NCBI GenBank assembly: GCA_017474925.1
Contig: JAFVGN010000060.1
Location: 16,802 to 80,801 of the forward strand
Source: Prevotella sp.
Lineage (GTDB): Bacteria; Bacteroidota; Bacteroidia; Bacteroidales; Bacteroidaceae
Direction: 5' to 3'
Length of the DNA: 64,000 nucleotides
The position numbers and the translations under genes were made by a program. The notes beneath the pieces were generated by a model. That model saw nothing but the letters and a program-made list of their open reading frames with translations, did not search any database and had not been told where the DNA came from. Below are positions 26,418-35,744 of this stretch, piece after piece. Numbering within the stretch: the first letter of the stretch is position 1; every line of letters starts with the position of its first letter.

Positions 26418-27543
26418 TGCTTAAATATAGTTTTAAAGTCTCTTTTGCATTATTCTCCCAAGAGAACTTAGCCAACTGGCTTTCAAGTTTTTGTTTTTTC
26501 TCTTGAATGGCGGCTTCGTTGTTCAGCGCTGCGGCAATCACCTTGCTCATGTCGTCCACATCGTAGGGGTCAAAATAGAACGCACAGTCGCCGCATACCT
26601 CAGGAACCGACGACACATTTCCAACAGCAGAGACCGTACCAAGACTGGCTGCCTCTAAAGGCGGGAAGCCGAAGCCCTCATAATAAGATGGATAGACGAA
26701 CAAGGTAGCATGATAGGAGAGCCACTGCATCATCTCCGTCGGAACATAATTCAAATATACCACATCGGGTGTTTCGGCAATAGCCTTCAGAACAGGTTTA
26801 GCATTTAATTTCTGATGTCCGGCCAATACCAGACGCACATCATCGAACCCACCTTGTGCCTTCATGGCCGAAAAGGCTTTGATGAGGCGTAAATGGTTTT
26901 TGCGGGGCTCTATCTGACTTAAACAGAACAGAAATCGGCCTTCCTTCAGGTAAGCATATTCTTTTGGAAACTCGTAATTCTTAATTCTATCAACAGAGAA
27001 GGACGAGCGGTTGATAGCCTCATGGATAACGGTCACCTTGTCAGGGGAGACACCGCAAGTGTCAATCATCTCGTCTTTCGTGAACTGTGAGATGGCTATA
27101 ATGCGGTCAACCCTGGCTATCGACTCCTTCACGGCATGTTTCAGGAACTGATACCTGAGGAAAGAGTAAGTCTTCGGATAGCGGTAGAGGCGCAAGTCAT
27201 GAACCGTCATCAACAGCCTGGCATGTTTCATCTTAGGGGCATGGAAGAAGGGTGAGTGGAATACGTCGAATTGCTCAATTTCTTCCTCCTTGCTCCAGAA
27301 ACGTTGGGCAAACAGGCTACGGAATATTTTCGACACCAGACTCCTGTGATAGGGAATCGGCTTCAATTTAAACCTGGCAGGAAGGACGGTCTTGCAATAC
27401 TCAAACTGGTCTTCTAAGACGTAGAGCACATAGTCGTTGTCGTGATCCACCTTCGCCAGATGGTTGGTCAACTGGATGATATACTCTTTGATGCCGCCGC
27501 CACCCTTAGCAAAGCAGAATTGGCAGTTGATTGCTATTTTCAT
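26410..27543 (-). CDS. Glycosyltransferase family 4 (mannosyltransferase-like)
   Basis: A 377-residue GT-B enzyme. The glycine-rich N-terminal loop CFAKGGGGIKEY, the strand FLFCLSQIEPRKNHLRLIKAF and the donor site SYYEGFGFPPLEAASLG are typical of WbaZ/MtfB-like mannosyltransferases. The exact sugar is uncertain. It follows an acyltransferase gene by 23 bases. Confidence 0.88.
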   Translation of the reverse strand: MKIAINCQFCFAKGGGGIKEYIIQLTNHLAKVDHDNDYVLYVLEDQFEYCKTVLPARFKLKPIPYHRSLVSKIFRSLFAQRFWSKEEEIEQFDVFHSPFFHAPKMKHARLLMTVHDLRLYRYPKTYSFLRYQFLKHAVKESIARVDRIIAISQFTKDEMIDTCGVSPDKVTVIHEAINRSSFSVDRIKNYEFPKEYAYLKEGRFLFCLSQIEPRKNHLRLIKAFSAMKAQGGFDDVRLVLAGHQKLNAKPVLKAIAETPDVVYLNYVPTEMMQWLSYHATLFVYPSYYEGFGFPPLEAASLGTVSAVGNVSSVPEVCGDCAFYFDPYDVDDMSKVIAAALNNEAAIQEKKQKLESQLAKFSWENNAKETLKLYLSNE

Positions 27544-27566
27544 GTTGTTTCTTTATTAAAGTTGAA

Positions 27567-28568
27567 TTACTTATTTGGAAATAAATACTTCTCAGTCACT
27601 TTTTTCATAACTGAATGCAAAATGTATGATAAAATAAGGCAGAGAATAAATGCCCCTAATACTAACATCCCGCTGTCTTTAATAAAATGACTTAAAAGGA
27701 ATTGAGGCCTACGATGTCCGTGAATTAAATAAAATTCCAAACTGATGGTACCAACGAATGCAAGAAATACTTCAATATACCGAATATATTTAAAAGATAA
27801 AATGAAACTTAATATACCAATAATAATGGGTAATAATGGAGCAGCTTGAATGACATCAGGTACCTTCCAAAAGAAAGAAAAGACAAATATGTAAATGAAA
27901 AGAGTGATGCAGGTAATCAGGAAAAGATGATGTTTGTTCTGTTCTAAATCCTTAAAGAAGAGAATACCTAATAGAAATACAGGAATACGAATAATTGATA
28001 TAGAGAGATAAGGCAGGAATCCGCTTCCTTTATACAACAAAATAAGAGGAATAGATAAAAGAATCATCAACAACACTTGATTCCTCGATAATCTATAAAC
28101 TACGGGAATCAGCAAATAAAAGAACAAAAGCGTAGGAATATACCATTCATAAGAACATGTATTGAAAAAATACCCTAATCCTGTATACCAATAAAACATA
28201 TCAACGGCAGAATGGGGATAGTCAAAATTGTCAAATTTACCCCCCACGAATATGCCAATCAGATGTATCAAGAATAATACTACCCACCAAGTTGGTACGA
28301 TTCTTTTAAACCGGTTAAAATAGAATCTCTTGATGGTATTTTTCTTTAAAGAGAAACATAGACCAAATGCTGACAAAAACAAAAATATATCAACACCCAG
28401 ATTGAAATACTTAAATAAATCCCCCCAAAAGCCAGTTGGCATAAAGCCGAGTTTTTCAGATCGTGCGTGATACAAAAACACCAAAATCATAGAAAAGCCC
28501 ATTAATGCGGACCTGTATTTCCCGATATGGTCAAATAGCTCTTTTGTTAATATTGCAGCTGTCTTCAT
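27567..28568 (-). CDS. Membrane acyltransferase, family 3 (OafA-like)
   Basis: A 333-residue integral membrane protein with about ten hydrophobic segments. It has the acyltransferase-3 features RSALMGFSMILVFLYHAR near the start (the arginine-bearing start and catalytic His) and FLFLSAFGLCFSL, which is the FxxSGF region. It probably acetylates or otherwise acylates the polymer in the inner membrane. It is AT-rich and clearly different from the two neighbouring copies. Eleven bases separate it from the next upstream gene. Confidence 0.8.
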   Translation of the reverse strand: MKTAAILTKELFDHIGKYRSALMGFSMILVFLYHARSEKLGFMPTGFWGDLFKYFNLGVDIFLFLSAFGLCFSLKKNTIKRFYFNRFKRIVPTWWVVLFLIHLIGIFVGGKFDNFDYPHSAVDMFYWYTGLGYFFNTCSYEWYIPTLLFFYLLIPVVYRLSRNQVLLMILLSIPLILLYKGSGFLPYLSISIIRIPVFLLGILFFKDLEQNKHHLFLITCITLFIYIFVFSFFWKVPDVIQAAPLLPIIIGILSFILSFKYIRYIEVFLAFVGTISLEFYLIHGHRRPQFLLSHFIKDSGMLVLGAFILCLILSYILHSVMKKVTEKYLFPNK

Positions 28569-28578
28569 ATTCCATTTT

Positions 28579-29565
28579 CTATTTTTTACCCAAAACGTAA
28601 AGTCTGATGTACTTGCTATTGGATAGGAATTTTATGAATATCAGGCAAAGCCCTGTTATCGCTACCGTATAGAGCATTGATACAAGGTGAACTGTCGGCA
28701 TATTGAGCCCATCGAACCATTCTGGCCGGGGCTGGAATTGAGGCAGGAAGAAATAATCTATCAAGTAGATGGCTAATGAGTTCTGCCCAATTAAGTTAAT
28801 CAGCGAGTTGAACTTTGTCTGAGTCTGAAAACTATTCTCATGACAGACAAAGAACGAGACAATGGCAAAGGTGGCGAAGTATCGCAGGGCGACATCGCGT
28901 AGGAAATGATGGAGCACTGACGGCATGTCGTAAGTCAACAGAAAAAGCACAATAAAGTAAAATATCAGGAATGTTGCCTTAAACACCTCGTTGTGCATCA
29001 GTGATTCATATTTTGGACGGAATTTCATCGCCAGTGTTCCTAAGACAAAGAATTGGAAGAACTTGGTCACCCGTCGCAGGTCGAAGATTGCTGGTCCGAA
29101 GTCCTTGTCGATAGCCAACATTCCGATGCCCGCTACTGAAAGAGCCAACAGCACGCCAATTCTCCATTTCTCGTTCTTGATGACCAGTGTAATCAGATAA
29201 TAAACAAGGAAACATTCAAACAAAACAATTGTAAACCAATAGCCATGCATACCTCCTGTAATAAAACTGAAGAGACTTTTTTGATTCATCAGATCCGTTG
29301 CGACACGGAACACCAGTGCGGGGATGACGAGGAATACAAATTTTTTACGGATGTTGACCCAAGCATCTTTGATGCTCATGCTTTGCTTATAAGCCAAGAA
29401 ACCGCTTACAAAGAAGAACAAAGGCATCACGGGTGCATACATCATCTGTGATGCTAAGTTCTCGTATGGTTTGAATCCGTTTACGGCCATTATATGAAGG
29501 TCTATGACCAGCAGTATAGCCAGACATTTCAGAGCATCAAGATAAGCGATTCTTTTCTTTTCCAT
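28579..29565 (-). CDS. Membrane acyltransferase family 3, tandem copy A
   Basis: A 328-residue membrane protein starting MEKKRIAYLDALKCLAI with the catalytic His in VIDLHIM and the FFFVSGFLAYK block. These are standard acyltransferase-3 signatures as in WcjL and related capsule enzymes. It is a close paralog of the next gene; long stretches such as KNEKWRI, DKDFGPAIFDLRR and FKFxxFKFLSNSKYIR-like ends are shared. Eleven bases separate them. Confidence 0.85.
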   Translation of the reverse strand: MEKKRIAYLDALKCLAILLVIDLHIMAVNGFKPYENLASQMMYAPVMPLFFFVSGFLAYKQSMSIKDAWVNIRKKFVFLVIPALVFRVATDLMNQKSLFSFITGGMHGYWFTIVLFECFLVYYLITLVIKNEKWRIGVLLALSVAGIGMLAIDKDFGPAIFDLRRVTKFFQFFVLGTLAMKFRPKYESLMHNEVFKATFLIFYFIVLFLLTYDMPSVLHHFLRDVALRYFATFAIVSFFVCHENSFQTQTKFNSLINLIGQNSLAIYLIDYFFLPQFQPRPEWFDGLNMPTVHLVSMLYTVAITGLCLIFIKFLSNSKYIRLYVLGKK

Positions 29566-29576
29566 TTCTAACTTTT

Positions 29577-30566
29577 TTATTTGTGCCCTAAAGCATATTT
29601 CCTAATGTATTTGCTATTAGAAAGAAACTTAATGAATACCAAGCATAAACCAGTTATTGCTATGGTATAGAGTATTGATACAAGGTGAACGGTCACCATG
29701 TTAAGCCCAGCAAACCACTCAGGCAATGGACGGAAATGAGGCAGGAAGAAATAATGAATTAAGTAGATTGCCAATGAGTTCTGTCCTATGTGGTTAATGA
29801 TAGAGTTAACTTTTGATTCCTGCTGAAAATAGTCAGCATGACAGGCAAAGAATGATATAACTGCAAAAGTTCCCCAATAGCGTAATACCACATCTCGCAT
29901 GAAGTGATATAATGCTACAGGGTTAATGTCATAACTTGTGAGAAACAACACAATGAAAAATAAAAGTAACACAGTAGCCTTTATAATTTCGTTATTTATC
30001 AACAACTCATATTTGGGTCTAAATTTCATGGCCAATGTTCCCAACACAAAGAACTGGAAATATTTGGTAAGCCGTCGAAGATCGAAAATCGCTGGCCCGA
30101 AGTCCTTGTCAATAGCAAGAATTCCGATACCCGCCATCGAAAGGCTCAATAGCACGCAAATTCTCCACTTCTCGTTCTTGATGGCTAGTGTAATCAGATA
30201 GTAAACAAGAAAACATTCAAACAGAACCACTGTGAACCAATAATCACTCATACCGTCGGTCAAGAAATGGAGTGGGGCATAGTGCTTCATAAGGTCCATA
30301 CAAAGTCGGAACACGACAGCAGGAATAACAAGAAACACGAATTTCTTGCGTATGTTGCTAAATACCTCCTTGACACTCATGCTTACACGGTAAGCCAAAA
30401 AACCGCTTACAAAGAAAAAGATAGGTAAGGCAAATGAATAAATCATAAGTGCTGATAGTGAACCGTAAGGCTTAAAGCCATTGCCACTTCTCACGTGCCA
30501 ATCTATTACCATCAAAATTCCCAGACATTTCAGAGCATCAAGGTATGCAATTCTTTTCTTCTCCAT
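29577..30566 (-). CDS. Membrane acyltransferase family 3, tandem copy B
   Basis: A 329-residue paralog of copy A, aligned almost without gaps over its full length and sharing identical blocks at the start (MEKKRIAYLDALKCL), middle (DKDFGPAIFDLRR) and end (FIKFLSNSKYIR). Differences cluster in the loop segments, for example SGNGFKPYGSL against AVNGFKPYENL, which suggests different acceptor or acyl specificity rather than a useless duplicate. It carries the His in IDWHVR and the FFFVSGFLAYR block. Confidence 0.85.
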   Translation of the reverse strand: MEKKRIAYLDALKCLGILMVIDWHVRSGNGFKPYGSLSALMIYSFALPIFFFVSGFLAYRVSMSVKEVFSNIRKKFVFLVIPAVVFRLCMDLMKHYAPLHFLTDGMSDYWFTVVLFECFLVYYLITLAIKNEKWRICVLLSLSMAGIGILAIDKDFGPAIFDLRRLTKYFQFFVLGTLAMKFRPKYELLINNEIIKATVLLLFFIVLFLTSYDINPVALYHFMRDVVLRYWGTFAVISFFACHADYFQQESKVNSIINHIGQNSLAIYLIHYFFLPHFRPLPEWFAGLNMVTVHLVSILYTIAITGLCLVFIKFLSNSKYIRKYALGHK

Positions 30567-30586
30567 TAATTCTCAATTGTCAATTA

Positions 30587-31594
30587 TCATTTTTCAAATG
30601 AAGATTTCTCTGGCAATATGGCATCGAATGCCGCGTTTATCTGAGCCACCAATGCTTTAAAATCAGATACATTATCCGAATCTGCTGTAACTAGGATGTC
30701 GCATTTCTGCGATTTGATGGCAGCCGAGAGCTTTTCTACGCTGTCATCTGATATGGTATATCTGCACGTCCCCTTGGCGATATTAGTCGGATGGAACTTT
30801 CCAGACATCAGCTGCCAGAAACGGAACATATACTGGTTGACGTCGGTGATGTCGCGGAAACGATGGCTTGACACTTCGCGGAGCAAGGGCTCTTCGACCT
30901 CCCATACTTCACGGATGGTGCTCTTCAGGAAGGCCTGCGGCATGTGGTGGTTTCTGAATCCTGGGAACACCGAGAAAGGCAGCAGAGCTACGGTGCGCAA
31001 AAGTTGTGAACCATAGATGGGATTTAGCCATTTCATGGGATTGGCTTTCAGCACTGCATTTTTCCTGAAATGGCTGTTCACTACGTTCACATCGTTCATC
31101 AGCATGTGTCCTCGAGGACCGCCCATCGGCAATGTGTCGAGTACTGCCATGTCGCAGGGCAGACCATTACGGAAGAAACGTTCAGGACGGACAGGGCGAA
31201 GTATGAAATAGTCGTCATTGAAATAAATGAACTGCTCTGCCAGTCCCTCTACGCGGTGAAGGTTCAACTCTATCGGCCGTACGCTGAACGTGGGCAGGAA
31301 CTCCTTCGGGATGAAGTCTTCATGGCGGACGAAGTTTAGCTTTGGGGCATACATGTTCAGCCACTTCGGCTTCTGGCCTGTAGTGATAAGATGTACCTTG
31401 CGCACCCATGGCGCGAATTTCTCTATGCCCCGGAACAGATACTGCATATTGTCCCAGTCACGGTAACGTATCTCCGTGTTGTTGTCGCGCCCCATCTCTA
31501 TGGCAGCATATTTCTTATATGCTTGCTGCCATTCCGGGTCGCTGCCATCTACCCAGGGAATGACGATGTCTATGTCGTGTTCCTTGTCTTTCAT
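30587..31594 (-). CDS. Stealth-family sugar-phosphate transferase
   Basis: A 335-residue enzyme of the Stealth family, which transfers hexose-1-phosphate to make phosphodiester-linked polysaccharides. Conserved region 1 is IDIVIPWVDGSD (8-19). Region 2 is around RDWDNMQYLFRGIEKFAPW and ITTGQKP. Region 3 carries the YFNDDYF centre, and VNSHFR plus MFRFWQL correspond to the later conserved parts. With TagD and TagB in the same operon it supports a phosphate-containing polymer. Acts in the cytoplasm on the lipid-linked chain. Confidence 0.87.
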   Translation of the reverse strand: MKDKEHDIDIVIPWVDGSDPEWQQAYKKYAAIEMGRDNNTEIRYRDWDNMQYLFRGIEKFAPWVRKVHLITTGQKPKWLNMYAPKLNFVRHEDFIPKEFLPTFSVRPIELNLHRVEGLAEQFIYFNDDYFILRPVRPERFFRNGLPCDMAVLDTLPMGGPRGHMLMNDVNVVNSHFRKNAVLKANPMKWLNPIYGSQLLRTVALLPFSVFPGFRNHHMPQAFLKSTIREVWEVEEPLLREVSSHRFRDITDVNQYMFRFWQLMSGKFHPTNIAKGTCRYTISDDSVEKLSAAIKSQKCDILVTADSDNVSDFKALVAQINAAFDAILPEKSSFEK

Positions 31595-31604
31595 TAAAGA
31601 ACAG

Positions 31605-32537
31605 TTATTTGTAAATCACTTGATTGTTCTTTTCCGATAGGTTGCCAACCTTGCGTGAAAGAATCGGCTTTTCACCCTTGCGGGTCTCAATGAAACAATC
31701 TTCTACTACTCCCTGTTCGCATCCGGCAAAGTGGATGGTATGCCTCGACTTGGCCATCACACGGCAGTTGCGTATCTCGACCTTACCGATGCGTGCATTG
31801 CCGAATCCTTTCTTTCCGATGACTGCCCTGAAACCTCCCTCGCAGCCAGTCACAGTGACATTCTTAATCAGCACGTTATCTACCGTACATCGTTTGTTAG
31901 GCTCGATATCAATGGCATATTGAGGATTAGTGCCACTGATGTTGGCGATTTTGCAATTGCTGACTATAACGCCATTGGCCTTCGTAATAGAAATCCCCTG
32001 CCTGCGACTTCCACGCAACAGACAATTGGATATCTGAGTTTTTCTACTATTGCCGCCAATATAGATGCAGTCGCCCCAACAGTCAGCAATGCTCAATCCA
32101 CTTATTGTCACATTGCTGGAACCGTGAAGACGGATACCCATGCCCCATTCGCCTTCACGGCCAGAATGTTTAGACTTATCCCCGATAATACTGCCCTTGC
32201 CATGAATCTTGACATTGCTGCCAACAACTCGAATCATATCATAACTTTTGAAACCATTAGGTGCCAATTGGAGGGTGCCGTCAATGACAAGTTCCGTGTT
32301 GTCGCCAACTATTAGGCAGGCTCCTTTTTCTTTTTTGACTCGGAGAAGATAGTTTCCTTCAGAGATGACAAACGTACCGTTCTTGATTTCACGCCCATCG
32401 AACATCGACACGTCACCATCAGAAATATAAAAGTTCTTTCCCTGAAGGTCTTGGTCATTGTTGATTCCCGTCACGTTTAAGAACAGACAGCAAAGTGAAA
32501 ATATGAAAGTCGTCATCATCCAATTCTCAATCTCCAT
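31605..32537 (-). CDS. Exported right-handed parallel beta-helix protein
   Basis: A 310-residue protein with repeated short strands (VTISGLSI, IYIGGNSRKTQISNCLLRG, GVIVSNCKIANISG, VDNVLIKNVTVTGC, KVEIRNCRVM). These are typical of the pectate-lyase-like parallel beta-helix fold, related to GH28 and to polysaccharide-modifying epimerases. A hydrophobic start (MMTTFIFSLCCLFLNV) suggests export; the ATG at 32519 may be the real start, since the six preceding residues are acidic and unusual in a signal peptide. The gene sits directly between the polymerase and Stealth genes with no gap, so it probably trims or modifies the polymer made here. Catalytic residues cannot be assigned with certainty. 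Confidence 0.7.
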   Translation of the reverse strand: MEIENWMMTTFIFSLCCLFLNVTGINNDQDLQGKNFYISDGDVSMFDGREIKNGTFVISEGNYLLRVKKEKGACLIVGDNTELVIDGTLQLAPNGFKSYDMIRVVGSNVKIHGKGSIIGDKSKHSGREGEWGMGIRLHGSSNVTISGLSIADCWGDCIYIGGNSRKTQISNCLLRGSRRQGISITKANGVIVSNCKIANISGTNPQYAIDIEPNKRCTVDNVLIKNVTVTGCEGGFRAVIGKKGFGNARIGKVEIRNCRVMAKSRHTIHFAGCEQGVVEDCFIETRKGEKPILSRKVGNLSEKNNQVIYK

Positions 32538-33647
32538 CTATTGGGCATTAATAAATCGTACACTGCTTGATATCACGGCAAGTATCATCATTATCAAGAA
32601 CTGCTTCTTTGTGAAATAACGCTGGTAATAACCGTAGGCTGTCAGGAGCGCCAATGGAATCATCGTAATATACATAACACGATAGGCATATATGCTTCTT
32701 AGTCCAAACACAACCATAAAAGCCACAGAAGCCATCAGAATTCCATAGGTTATCCGATATATTCCAATGACAGAATTGGGAACTCTTTTTCTCCAAAAGA
32801 TTTTCATTAAAAGATAAAACGGATAAAAGTATTTGAGATAACCGATAATTGTACTTATTCGTATCGCCCCTTGCCCCTTGTCGCTAAATTCTTCTATCTT
32901 TGAAGAGATGTCGTCATTATCAAACATTTCATCTAGGAACTGAAGATTGGAACTGACGAAATAAATGGCAATAATAGCAAAGAGTAGCAAAAATATGGAA
33001 ATAAATGAAAAACTTTTTCTTTCGAAAGGAATGGAAAGACAAGGCAATATAACAATACCTATGAGCAACTCACGATGAAAATAAAACGAAGACAATGCAA
33101 TTCCGATACCCAACAGTTTAAATATCTTTCCATTGTGAAGCAGAAAAAATGCGATTCCAAAGAAATAGATTGCCATTGCCAAAGAAGCACGGGCATAGCA
33201 AAAAGTACCGGCATTAAAAACGAACAATAGCAGTAAAGTAAAGCCTGGCAATAATAGCCCTCGATACATTCGGAATGAATAATAAGCTATAAAGACGGCT
33301 CCTCCCCATACTATCAGGCGAAACACTTCGAAAGGATAGTCGAAAGGCAAACTTCGGCAAAAGAGAACAGTATAGATATAAAACTTCTCTTTTGCCCAAA
33401 AGTCGATATTTGTCACATGTAGCCATTCCCGATACCTGAAATAGTCTGGGTTGATGCAATAGAATACGGCATACAAAGCAAAGAAGACAGCGAACAAGCC
33501 TGTGACCTCCTTCTGCTGTTTGAACTTAGGTGTCGATAATAGCGTCTTCCATACAGCATAGACGAAAACTGTCATATAGAGCCCCCAATACAGAACTCTA
33601 ATCCAATAAGGTATGGAGAATTCGTCAAAACTGTAGAAGTACTTCAT
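32538..33647 (-). CDS. EpsG-like polysaccharide polymerase (Wzy role)
   Basis: A 369-residue membrane protein with about eleven hydrophobic segments. The DYFRYREWLHV region followed by a large loop and the FHRELLIGI segment fit the EpsG/Wzy-like polymerase family. It is AT-rich and poorly conserved, as these enzymes are. It is the only polymerase candidate in a locus that also has a Wzx flippase, which supports a Wzx/Wzy-type pathway. It acts in the inner membrane, joining repeat units on the periplasmic side. Confidence 0.75.
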   Translation of the reverse strand: MKYFYSFDEFSIPYWIRVLYWGLYMTVFVYAVWKTLLSTPKFKQQKEVTGLFAVFFALYAVFYCINPDYFRYREWLHVTNIDFWAKEKFYIYTVLFCRSLPFDYPFEVFRLIVWGGAVFIAYYSFRMYRGLLLPGFTLLLLFVFNAGTFCYARASLAMAIYFFGIAFFLLHNGKIFKLLGIGIALSSFYFHRELLIGIVILPCLSIPFERKSFSFISIFLLLFAIIAIYFVSSNLQFLDEMFDNDDISSKIEEFSDKGQGAIRISTIIGYLKYFYPFYLLMKIFWRKRVPNSVIGIYRITYGILMASVAFMVVFGLRSIYAYRVMYITMIPLALLTAYGYYQRYFTKKQFLIMMILAVISSSVRFINAQ

Positions 33648-33673
33648 TTCTTATACTTTGGCGTTTTAACTTA

Positions 33674-34573
33674 CTAAATACTAATATGACTCCCCCAGAT
33701 CTCATCCCATTCATCAGGAGAGAATAGCCCAAAACCACTTGCCGTAAAAAAAGTAAGTTCACCGAAATACACTCTGGAATTTACTTCGTAAAAATCGACT
33801 CGGAGGTGTGGATGCCCTTTGGCGAGTTTTGCTGCCAATAAGCGCATCGTTTCAAACGTCTGTGGTTTTATAGGCAAATTCTCTGCAAATGGCACTTTTT
33901 TTCGGGTGAATGGCAGATGTGACCACTCCATGTCAAAAAAGTCAGCTCTCATCTCGTCCCAGCGGTTTGAGTAAACGCCGCAGTATAACGGTTTGCCGTT
34001 GAAACAAAAGAACTTGTAGTCCTTTATCCCTCCCTCTCCCGATTCAGGATCAGAAAGGAATACCTCGGCTATCACTCTGGGCTGCACATCCTTGTATGGC
34101 CATTCCTTAAATCGCTTGTACGCGTCTTGTTTCATAGCCTTACCCAGACGTTTCACAACATCGTTTCGATCAAGTTTGGCTTTGTTGTGGCAAATGATTA
34201 CTCCTTTACCGCCACCACCGATGGTGGTCTTCAAAACAAACTGCCGGGGCAGGTCGTCCCAGACGATTTCTTCCGGACTGTTCCATATGCCCAAGGTGGG
34301 GATGACATATTCTTGTCCAATGATGTCAGCCACATAGTCTTTTACAGCATACTTATCAACCATAGTGGAGTACTCGGGCTTGCGGTCATACAGTTTCAAC
34401 CATTGCAACTTCTCGTTGAAAGTTATAGGGTGTTTCAGATGCAATCTCTTTCCCGTTTGGAAATAGTACATCAACTTGAGGTAGAGGGAATCTGAGAAAA
34501 GATTACCGAAATGGTACAAAAACGACTTGCCAATGGCTCGCGGTTCTTGAATATAGTATGTGAAAGCTTGCAT
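33674..34573 (-). CDS. TupA-like ATP-grasp protein
   Basis: A 299-residue protein of the TupA-like ATP-grasp family, named for a teichuronopeptide synthesis protein. Visible: HPITFNEKLQWLKLYD, the switch VDKYAVKDYV, the nucleotide loop VLKTTIGGGGKGV and a metal site in RVDFYEVNSRVYFGELTF. Such enzymes likely form an amide or ester bond between a sugar acid and an amino acid at the expense of ATP. It is one of three ATP-grasp proteins in this operon. The acceptor and the amino acid are not known. Confidence 0.82.
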   Translation of the reverse strand: MQAFTYYIQEPRAIGKSFLYHFGNLFSDSLYLKLMYYFQTGKRLHLKHPITFNEKLQWLKLYDRKPEYSTMVDKYAVKDYVADIIGQEYVIPTLGIWNSPEEIVWDDLPRQFVLKTTIGGGGKGVIICHNKAKLDRNDVVKRLGKAMKQDAYKRFKEWPYKDVQPRVIAEVFLSDPESGEGGIKDYKFFCFNGKPLYCGVYSNRWDEMRADFFDMEWSHLPFTRKKVPFAENLPIKPQTFETMRLLAAKLAKGHPHLRVDFYEVNSRVYFGELTFFTASGFGLFSPDEWDEIWGSHISI

Positions 34574-34580
34574 CCTTATT

Positions 34581-35741
34581 TTATCGTTTAAGCTCTGTTA
34601 TGATTCTTTGAGCTATAGTCTCAGAGGCATGTCCACTTTCACTTGTTCCATAAAACTGAAGAACCTTCTTGTTGATATGCTTATGGTCATAGGTATCTAT
34701 TCTCTTTAATATATCATTCAGCTCTTGCTGGTTCCCTGCCACAAGGTATCCGGCCTTTTCTGGATCTACCCAGAGCAAGCGGTTTTTCGATTCATAACTT
34801 TCTTTGTCGAAATGAGCAAGAATTAAGGGCTTTCCTGTCAGGAGAAAATCTCCAGCGCAACTGCTATAGTCTGTAATAAGCAAATCTGTTACTAATAGTA
34901 AATCTGCCATATCAGGATAGTCCGACACATTCCGACACACTGCCTCTTTCTGTGTTACTTTGAGCTGTTTTGTAAGCGAGTGAGAACGGATCAGGCATAT
35001 CCACTTATTCCCATTGGTTTCCAGACTGGCAATAGTCTGACTGATGTCTATCTGGCATTGGAGCTCGTCACCAGCCTCTCTGTATGTGGGTGCATATAGC
35101 AGAATGTTTGTGTTGCTGTCTATACCTAAACGCTTTCTTATCTCGGCAGCTTCCTCCTTGTAGGCCTGAAGGTTCGTCAACTTATCGTTCCGAGGCATTC
35201 CTGCCGTCATTACCTCACCCTCGTATCTTAGCCCTTTGTGGGCTTTCATGACACCATAGTCAGAAGCAGCGATAAACAGGTCGCAGTCGGACATCAAATA
35301 GCCATTTCTATTTTTAGCCTTTTTTCTCTTCTTCCTGCTTAGTTCATCAGCATATCCTATTGTCTTTAGGCCTCGGTCGCCATGCCACGTCTGGATATAA
35401 AACTGGTTGGGGCTTTTGTAAATACCAGTGTTGGGCCTGTAAACATAGTTCAGCACCCACACCTTGGCCTGTGCCTGAGCCTTCAATGCCAAACGGAGGG
35501 TTGGCGGAACAACTGTGACATAGTCGGGCACATATTTCTTGAACTGGGGCTTTACGAGCCAAACTATCTTCACGTCGGGAGCCATCTTATGCAGGCACTC
35601 ACTGATTGCACGGGGATTGTCGGAGTATTGTCCCCTGAACGAGGCAAAGAAAACGCTCTTGACATCCCGTGGCCGTGTTGCATAGCACAGATACATATAG
35701 GCCTTTCTGATCCATTTCTTGATGATGACAGTTTTCTTCAT
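34581..35741 (-). CDS. CDP-glycerol glycerophosphotransferase (TagB/TagF-like)
   Basis: A 386-residue peripheral membrane enzyme of the family that adds glycerol-phosphate from CDP-glycerol to a lipid-linked acceptor. Key blocks are FASFRGQYSDNPRAISECL, the catalytic region QTWHGDRGLKTIG, LLYAPTYREAG and TDLLITDYSSCAGDFLLTGKPLIL. The His in TWHGD and the Asp/Ser in ITDYSS match known active-site positions. The next gene upstream makes the CDP-glycerol donor. It could be a primase (TagB, one unit) or polymerase (TagF); the short length without an extra domain favours the primase or a single addition per repeat. Confidence 0.88.
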   Translation of the reverse strand: MKKTVIIKKWIRKAYMYLCYATRPRDVKSVFFASFRGQYSDNPRAISECLHKMAPDVKIVWLVKPQFKKYVPDYVTVVPPTLRLALKAQAQAKVWVLNYVYRPNTGIYKSPNQFYIQTWHGDRGLKTIGYADELSRKKRKKAKNRNGYLMSDCDLFIAASDYGVMKAHKGLRYEGEVMTAGMPRNDKLTNLQAYKEEAAEIRKRLGIDSNTNILLYAPTYREAGDELQCQIDISQTIASLETNGNKWICLIRSHSLTKQLKVTQKEAVCRNVSDYPDMADLLLVTDLLITDYSSCAGDFLLTGKPLILAHFDKESYESKNRLLWVDPEKAGYLVAGNQQELNDILKRIDTYDHKHINKKVLQFYGTSESGHASETIAQRIITELKR

Positions 35742-35744
35742 GCT

